Part shown: piece by piece, positions 56,043-59,209 of the stretch | Layout: every line of letters starts with the position of its first letter | Numbering within the stretch: the first letter of the stretch is position 1 | NCBI GenBank assembly: GCA_937898525.1 | Contig: CALCBC010000106.1 | Span: 1 to 59,209 of the forward strand | From: an uncultured Sphingomonadales bacterium | GTDB lineage: Bacteria; Pseudomonadota; Alphaproteobacteria; Sphingomonadales; Sphingomonadaceae | Reading direction: 5' to 3' | Length of the DNA stretch: 59,209 nt | Translations under genes and position numbers: made by a program | The notes under the pieces: generated by a model | Databases searched by the model: none | Told to the model about the DNA's origin: nothing | Seen by the model: the letters and a program-made list of their open reading frames with translations, nothing else

Positions 56043-56345
56043 TCAGGTGCCCTGGTTGCGCGCGAGGCTCGCCTCCATCCGGGCGATCTGCTCGGGGGTC
56101 GCCTCGGTCTGGAAGCGGCGTTTCCACTCGGCCATCGGCATGCCGTGGATCACCTCGCGCGCGGCGGCCTTGTCGCCCGGGTAGCCGGCCTCGCGGATCC
56201 AGTCGGCGAGGCAGTTGCGACAGAAGCCGGCGAGGCCCATGAGGTCGATGTTCTGCGCGTCGTGGCGGTGGCGCAGGTGCCGCACCAGCCGGCGGAATGC
56301 AGCGGCGGCGACCGCGTCGGGCAGGTCGTCGAGCGGATCGGTCAT
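56043..56345 (-). CDS. DUF1244 family protein
   Basis: A 100-residue protein of the DUF1244 (SMc04008-like) family, common in alphaproteobacteria. The pattern FRRLVRHLRHRHDAQNIDLM, the two Cys residues in FCRNCLADW, and GYPGDKAAAREVIHGMPMAEWK define it. Function is unknown; the Cys pair might bind a metal or a cofactor. It is divergent from pyruvate kinase. Confidence 0.92.
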   Translation of the reverse strand: MTDPLDDLPDAVAAAAFRRLVRHLRHRHDAQNIDLMGLAGFCRNCLADWIREAGYPGDKAAAREVIHGMPMAEWKRRFQTEATPEQIARMEASLARNQGT

Positions 56346-56405
56346 GTCTGTCCTCGAAATCTAGGCGTTGTCTTGTCGCAAAGCTCTGCCATAGGGCGCG
56401 GGGGA

Positions 56406-57863
56406 ATGACGACAAAGCTCGAACCGCGCGGCCGCAAGGTCAAGATTCTCGCCACCGTCGGCCCGGCGAGCCGAGATCCCGACATGCTGCGGCGGCTGTT
56501 CAGGGCCGGCGCGGATGCCTTCCGCGTCAACCTCAGCCACGGCGACCACGAGACTCACGCCGCGACGATCCGCGCGATCCGCGCGCTCGAGAAGGAGTTC
56601 AACCGACCGATCGCGGTGCTGTGCGACCTGCAGGGCCCCAAGCTGCGCGTCGGCACCTTCGTCGAGGGCCAGGCGGTGATCCCGCACGGGAACCCGTTCA
56701 CGCTCGACCGCGATCCCGCGCCCGGCGACGCGACGCGCGTGCAGCTGCCGCACCCCGAGCTGTTCGAAGTGCTCAAGGTCGGCCAGCGGCTCCTGGTCAA
56801 CGACGGCAAGATCCGCCTGCGGGTGACCGAGGCCACGCCCGACCGGATTGCCTGCGTCGCCGAGGTCGGCGGGGTGATCTCCGACCGCAAGGGCGTCAAC
56901 GTGCCCGATGCCGAAGTGCCGATCCCGGCGCTGACCGAGAAGGACCGGCACGACCTCGCCTTCGCGCTCGACAACGGCGCCGACTGGATCGGCCTCAGCT
57001 TCGTCCAGCGGCCCGAAGACCTCGCCGAGGCGCGCCGGCTGATGCGCGGCCGCGGTGCGCTCTGCGCCAAGATCGAGAAGCCGCAGGCGGTGCGCCGGCT
57101 CGACGAGATCCTCGAGCTCGCCGACGGGATCATGGTCGCGCGCGGCGACCTCGGCGTCGAGCTCAATCCCGAGGAAGTGCCGCCGCTGCAGAAGCGGATC
57201 GTCAACGCCACGCGCCTGACCGGCAAGCCGGTGATCGTTGCCACGCAGATGCTCGAATCGATGATCGAGAGCCCGGCGCCGACCCGCGCCGAGGTGTCCG
57301 ACGTCGCCAACGCGGTCTACGACGGCGCCGACGCGGTAATGCTCTCGGCCGAGACCGCGGCGGGCCAGTGGCCCGAGGAAGCGGTGCTGATGATGGATTC
57401 GATCGGCCGTCAGGTCGAACGCGACGAGGCCTATCGCCAGCGCGTCCGCCTGCTCGACACGCGGCCCGACCCGACCATCGCCGACGCGCTCGCGCACGCC
57501 TGCCTGACGATCGCCGACACCGTCGACATCAGCGCGATCACGGTATTCACGAGCACCGGCCAGAGCGCCCGGCGCGTGTCGCGCGAGCGGCCCTCGGTGC
57601 CGGTGCTGGTGCTGACTCCCTCGGTCAACGTGGCGCGCAGGGTCGCGCTGCTGTGGGGGGCGCACCCGGTGGCGACGCGCGACATCGGCAGCTTCGAGGA
57701 GATGATCGGCAAGGGCAAGCGCATGGCCCTGCGCCACGGCCTCGGCGCGGCCGGCAACAAGCTGGTGGTGATGGCCGGCGTGCCGTTCGGCATTTCCGGA
57801 GCGACCAACCTCGTGCACGTCGTTACCCTCGCGGGCGACGAACTCGAGAACCACTCGAGCTGA
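56406..57863 (+). CDS. pyk: Pyruvate kinase
   Basis: Final glycolytic enzyme, making pyruvate and ATP from phosphoenolpyruvate and ADP. The 485-residue protein shows the active-site blocks VNLSHG, DLQGPKLRVG, AKIEKPQAV, MVARGDLGVEL and VMLSAETAAG, and a C-terminal domain for allosteric control. The ATG at 56406 is the natural start. Pyruvate made by LigK would enter central metabolism downstream of this enzyme. Confidence 0.97.
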   Translation: MTTKLEPRGRKVKILATVGPASRDPDMLRRLFRAGADAFRVNLSHGDHETHAATIRAIRALEKEFNRPIAVLCDLQGPKLRVGTFVEGQAVIPHGNPFTLDRDPAPGDATRVQLPHPELFEVLKVGQRLLVNDGKIRLRVTEATPDRIACVAEVGGVISDRKGVNVPDAEVPIPALTEKDRHDLAFALDNGADWIGLSFVQRPEDLAEARRLMRGRGALCAKIEKPQAVRRLDEILELADGIMVARGDLGVELNPEEVPPLQKRIVNATRLTGKPVIVATQMLESMIESPAPTRAEVSDVANAVYDGADAVMLSAETAAGQWPEEAVLMMDSIGRQVERDEAYRQRVRLLDTRPDPTIADALAHACLTIADTVDISAITVFTSTGQSARRVSRERPSVPVLVLTPSVNVARRVALLWGAHPVATRDIGSFEEMIGKGKRMALRHGLGAAGNKLVVMAGVPFGISGATNLVHVVTLAGDELENHSS

Positions 57864-57955
57864 CCGCCGGTCGCGTCCCTGCGCCCGGCCGCCGCTTCGG
57901 CCTTGCCCCTTGCCGACGGACCTCGTTGCTGGCGGTTCGCCGCCAGGAGATGCCG

Positions 57956-58309
57956 ATGCGCGTTCGCCCGCCAGCGCTTGCCCTGCTGCTGACCGCGTCG
58001 TCGTGCCTGGCGTCGGCTGCGGCCGCCCAGCAACCGTGGATCGACGCCGGACAGCAGGCGATGGTCCAGCACTACAACGACCTGATCGAGCAGCAGTCGG
58101 CCCCCGACCAGGAAGGCGCGGTCGAGGACGCGAGGCGGCGCCCGCCTGCCGAAACCGATGCGGACGAGCGTTGCGACCCCGAGGCCGTCAGGGCGAAGCT
58201 GCGCCCCGAGTACGATCGGCGGCTGCAATCCGAAGGCGCGGCTGCGGCCGAGTCATGGCTGAGACGGCAGGCCGAAGAGGCGGGACGCTACGCCGCGCGC
58301 AACTGCTGA
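57956..58309 (+). CDS. Hypothetical secreted protein, 117 aa
   Basis: A signal-peptide-bearing protein (hydrophobic stretch ALALLLTASSCLASAAAAQ) whose mature part is Gln, Glu, Arg and Ala rich, with a Cys near residue 76 and a final Cys. It belongs to no family I recognise. The ATG at 57956 is chosen because AGGAG lies 6 nt upstream; the ATG at 57950 abuts it. It lies 92 nt after pyruvate kinase. Confidence 0.7.
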   Translation: MRVRPPALALLLTASSCLASAAAAQQPWIDAGQQAMVQHYNDLIEQQSAPDQEGAVEDARRRPPAETDADERCDPEAVRAKLRPEYDRRLQSEGAAAAESWLRRQAEEAGRYAARNC

Positions 58310-58324
58310 TCCCTGTCGACGGAC

Positions 58325-59128
58325 TCAGGCAGCCGCGCGCTTCTCGGCGAGCTTCGCGTCGAGATCGTCGGGCAGTTCGAAATAGCCGCCCGACAGGGCG
58401 TCGTAGCGGCCCGAAGCGAGGTCGAGGCACCGCTGGGCGCAGCGGGCGAGATCGGGATCCTCGCCGTAGGCGTGGGGCACGCTCTCGATCCGCTCGATCA
58501 GCGGCTTGAAGTACTTGCGCGCGTCGGGATCGGCGGCGGTGTCGCGCGCGAGCTGCGTGGCGGCGAACCCCGGGTCGATCGCGAACACCGCGACACTGGT
58601 GCCGGCAAGCTCGGCGGCGGCCTCGGCGACCAGGCGGTTCTGCGCGATCTTGCCCGTGCAGTAGGCCGAGAGGTTGGGCGCGACGAGCCGGCTGGCGATC
58701 GCCGAGACGCAGATCACCCGGCCGAAGTTCCGTGCGACCATGCCCGGCAGGACGTAGTGCATGAACAGCATCGGCGCGCGGATGTGCACCGCCTGCGCGC
58801 GCCACCATTCCTCGGGGCTGACCTGCCAGATCGGACCGAACGGCCCGGGCACCCCGGCGTTGTTTACCAGCAGGTCGATCGGACCGAGCAGTTCCTCGGT
58901 CTTGCGTACCGCGCCCTCGACCGCGGCCGGGTCGGTCACGTCGCAGCGCACGCCGATCGCATGCCCGCCCCTGTCGCGGATCGCCTGCGCGACCTCGTCG
59001 AGCTGGGCCAGCGAGCGCGCGAGGAGCGCCACCGCGGCGCCCTCGGCGGCGAAGCGCTCGGCGATCGCCCGGCCGAACCCGCGGCCCGCGCCCGTCACCA
59101 GCGCTACCTGTCCTTCGAGTATGCCCAT
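58325..59128 (-). CDS. Short-chain dehydrogenase/reductase
   Basis: A 267-residue classical SDR: TGAGRGFGRA cofactor motif (residues 12-21), NNAG, and catalytic Ser/Tyr/Lys in VSAIAS and YCTGK. Its substrate is unknown. The start ATG is preceded by AGGAGAGC. It is convergent with the small secreted protein gene. About 80 bases beyond its start, to the window end, show no gene. Confidence 0.9.
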   Translation of the reverse strand: MGILEGQVALVTGAGRGFGRAIAERFAAEGAAVALLARSLAQLDEVAQAIRDRGGHAIGVRCDVTDPAAVEGAVRKTEELLGPIDLLVNNAGVPGPFGPIWQVSPEEWWRAQAVHIRAPMLFMHYVLPGMVARNFGRVICVSAIASRLVAPNLSAYCTGKIAQNRLVAEAAAELAGTSVAVFAIDPGFAATQLARDTAADPDARKYFKPLIERIESVPHAYGEDPDLARCAQRCLDLASGRYDALSGGYFELPDDLDAKLAEKRAAA

Positions 59129-59209
59129 GAAGCTCTCCTGAGAACCAGCAGCTATCGCGCGCCGAGGCGCGTGTCGATAACCTCGATGCTTCGGAGAAAC
59201 TGGAGCGGG

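Overview
The window comes from a high-GC alphaproteobacterium, most likely a sphingomonad (Novosphingobium/Sphingobium/Erythrobacteraceae type). The evidence is a protocatechuate 4,5-cleavage (lig) gene set, a LigM-like aryl O-demethylase, a GapR (DUF2312) protein, a DUF1244 protein, and many G+C-rich intergenic hairpin repeats. No tRNA, rRNA, CRISPR array, transposase or phage gene was seen.

Layout. (1) 0-5.4 kb: lig cluster. ligK faces away from an operon of a DUF1932 dehydrogenase, ligJ, a DUF2218 gene, ligA, ligB and ligC. These genes open the protocatechuate ring, oxidise the semialdehyde, and cut the hydrated product to pyruvate and oxaloacetate. ligI and ligU, needed between ligC and ligJ, are not in the window. 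(2) 5.5-14.7 kb: redox and hydrolase genes: aldo/keto reductase with a CmcJ/NvfI oxidoreductase, LysR regulator, pirin, FMN reductase, acetyltransferase, serine hydrolase, alpha/beta hydrolase, and two Tat-exported dienelactone-hydrolase-like proteins. (3) 14.9-39 kb: a probable lignin-aromatics island. It holds an SDR, two NTF2-fold proteins, a LigW-like decarboxylase, a TonB-dependent receptor, a MetE-domain methyltransferase, two tandem PQQ/haem-c alcohol dehydrogenases, an aldehyde dehydrogenase, a CouO-like hydrolase, further redox enzymes, a secreted CE1-type esterase and the LigM-like demethylase. (4) 39-59 kb: mostly housekeeping: Mn2+ riboswitch with a GDT1 exporter, L,D-transpeptidase, TonB, aspartokinase, UbiG, YqeY, a nicotinamide-riboside salvage pair, RuvC, YebC, GNATs, GapR and pyruvate kinase. 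It also holds an uncharacterised secreted trio at 49.1-51.0 kb.

How the parts may work together (inference). The receptor and secreted enzymes would bring in and trim lignin-derived aromatics. Periplasmic PQQ dehydrogenases and the aldehyde dehydrogenase would oxidise side-chain alcohols to acids. NTF2-fold, amidohydrolase and SDR enzymes would shorten side chains or decarboxylate. LigM would demethylate vanillate-type acids to protocatechuate, passing methyl groups to tetrahydrofolate, and the lig operon would open the ring.

The most interesting signal is a putative 19-bp operator, TTGTATG-n5-CATACAA. It is perfect in front of the ligM-like gene and recurs in weaker form in front of the lig operon, the NTF2/SDR pair, the TonB-dependent receptor and the PQQ operon. 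It suggests one regulon whose regulator lies outside the window. The positions were read by eye and need a genome-wide motif search.
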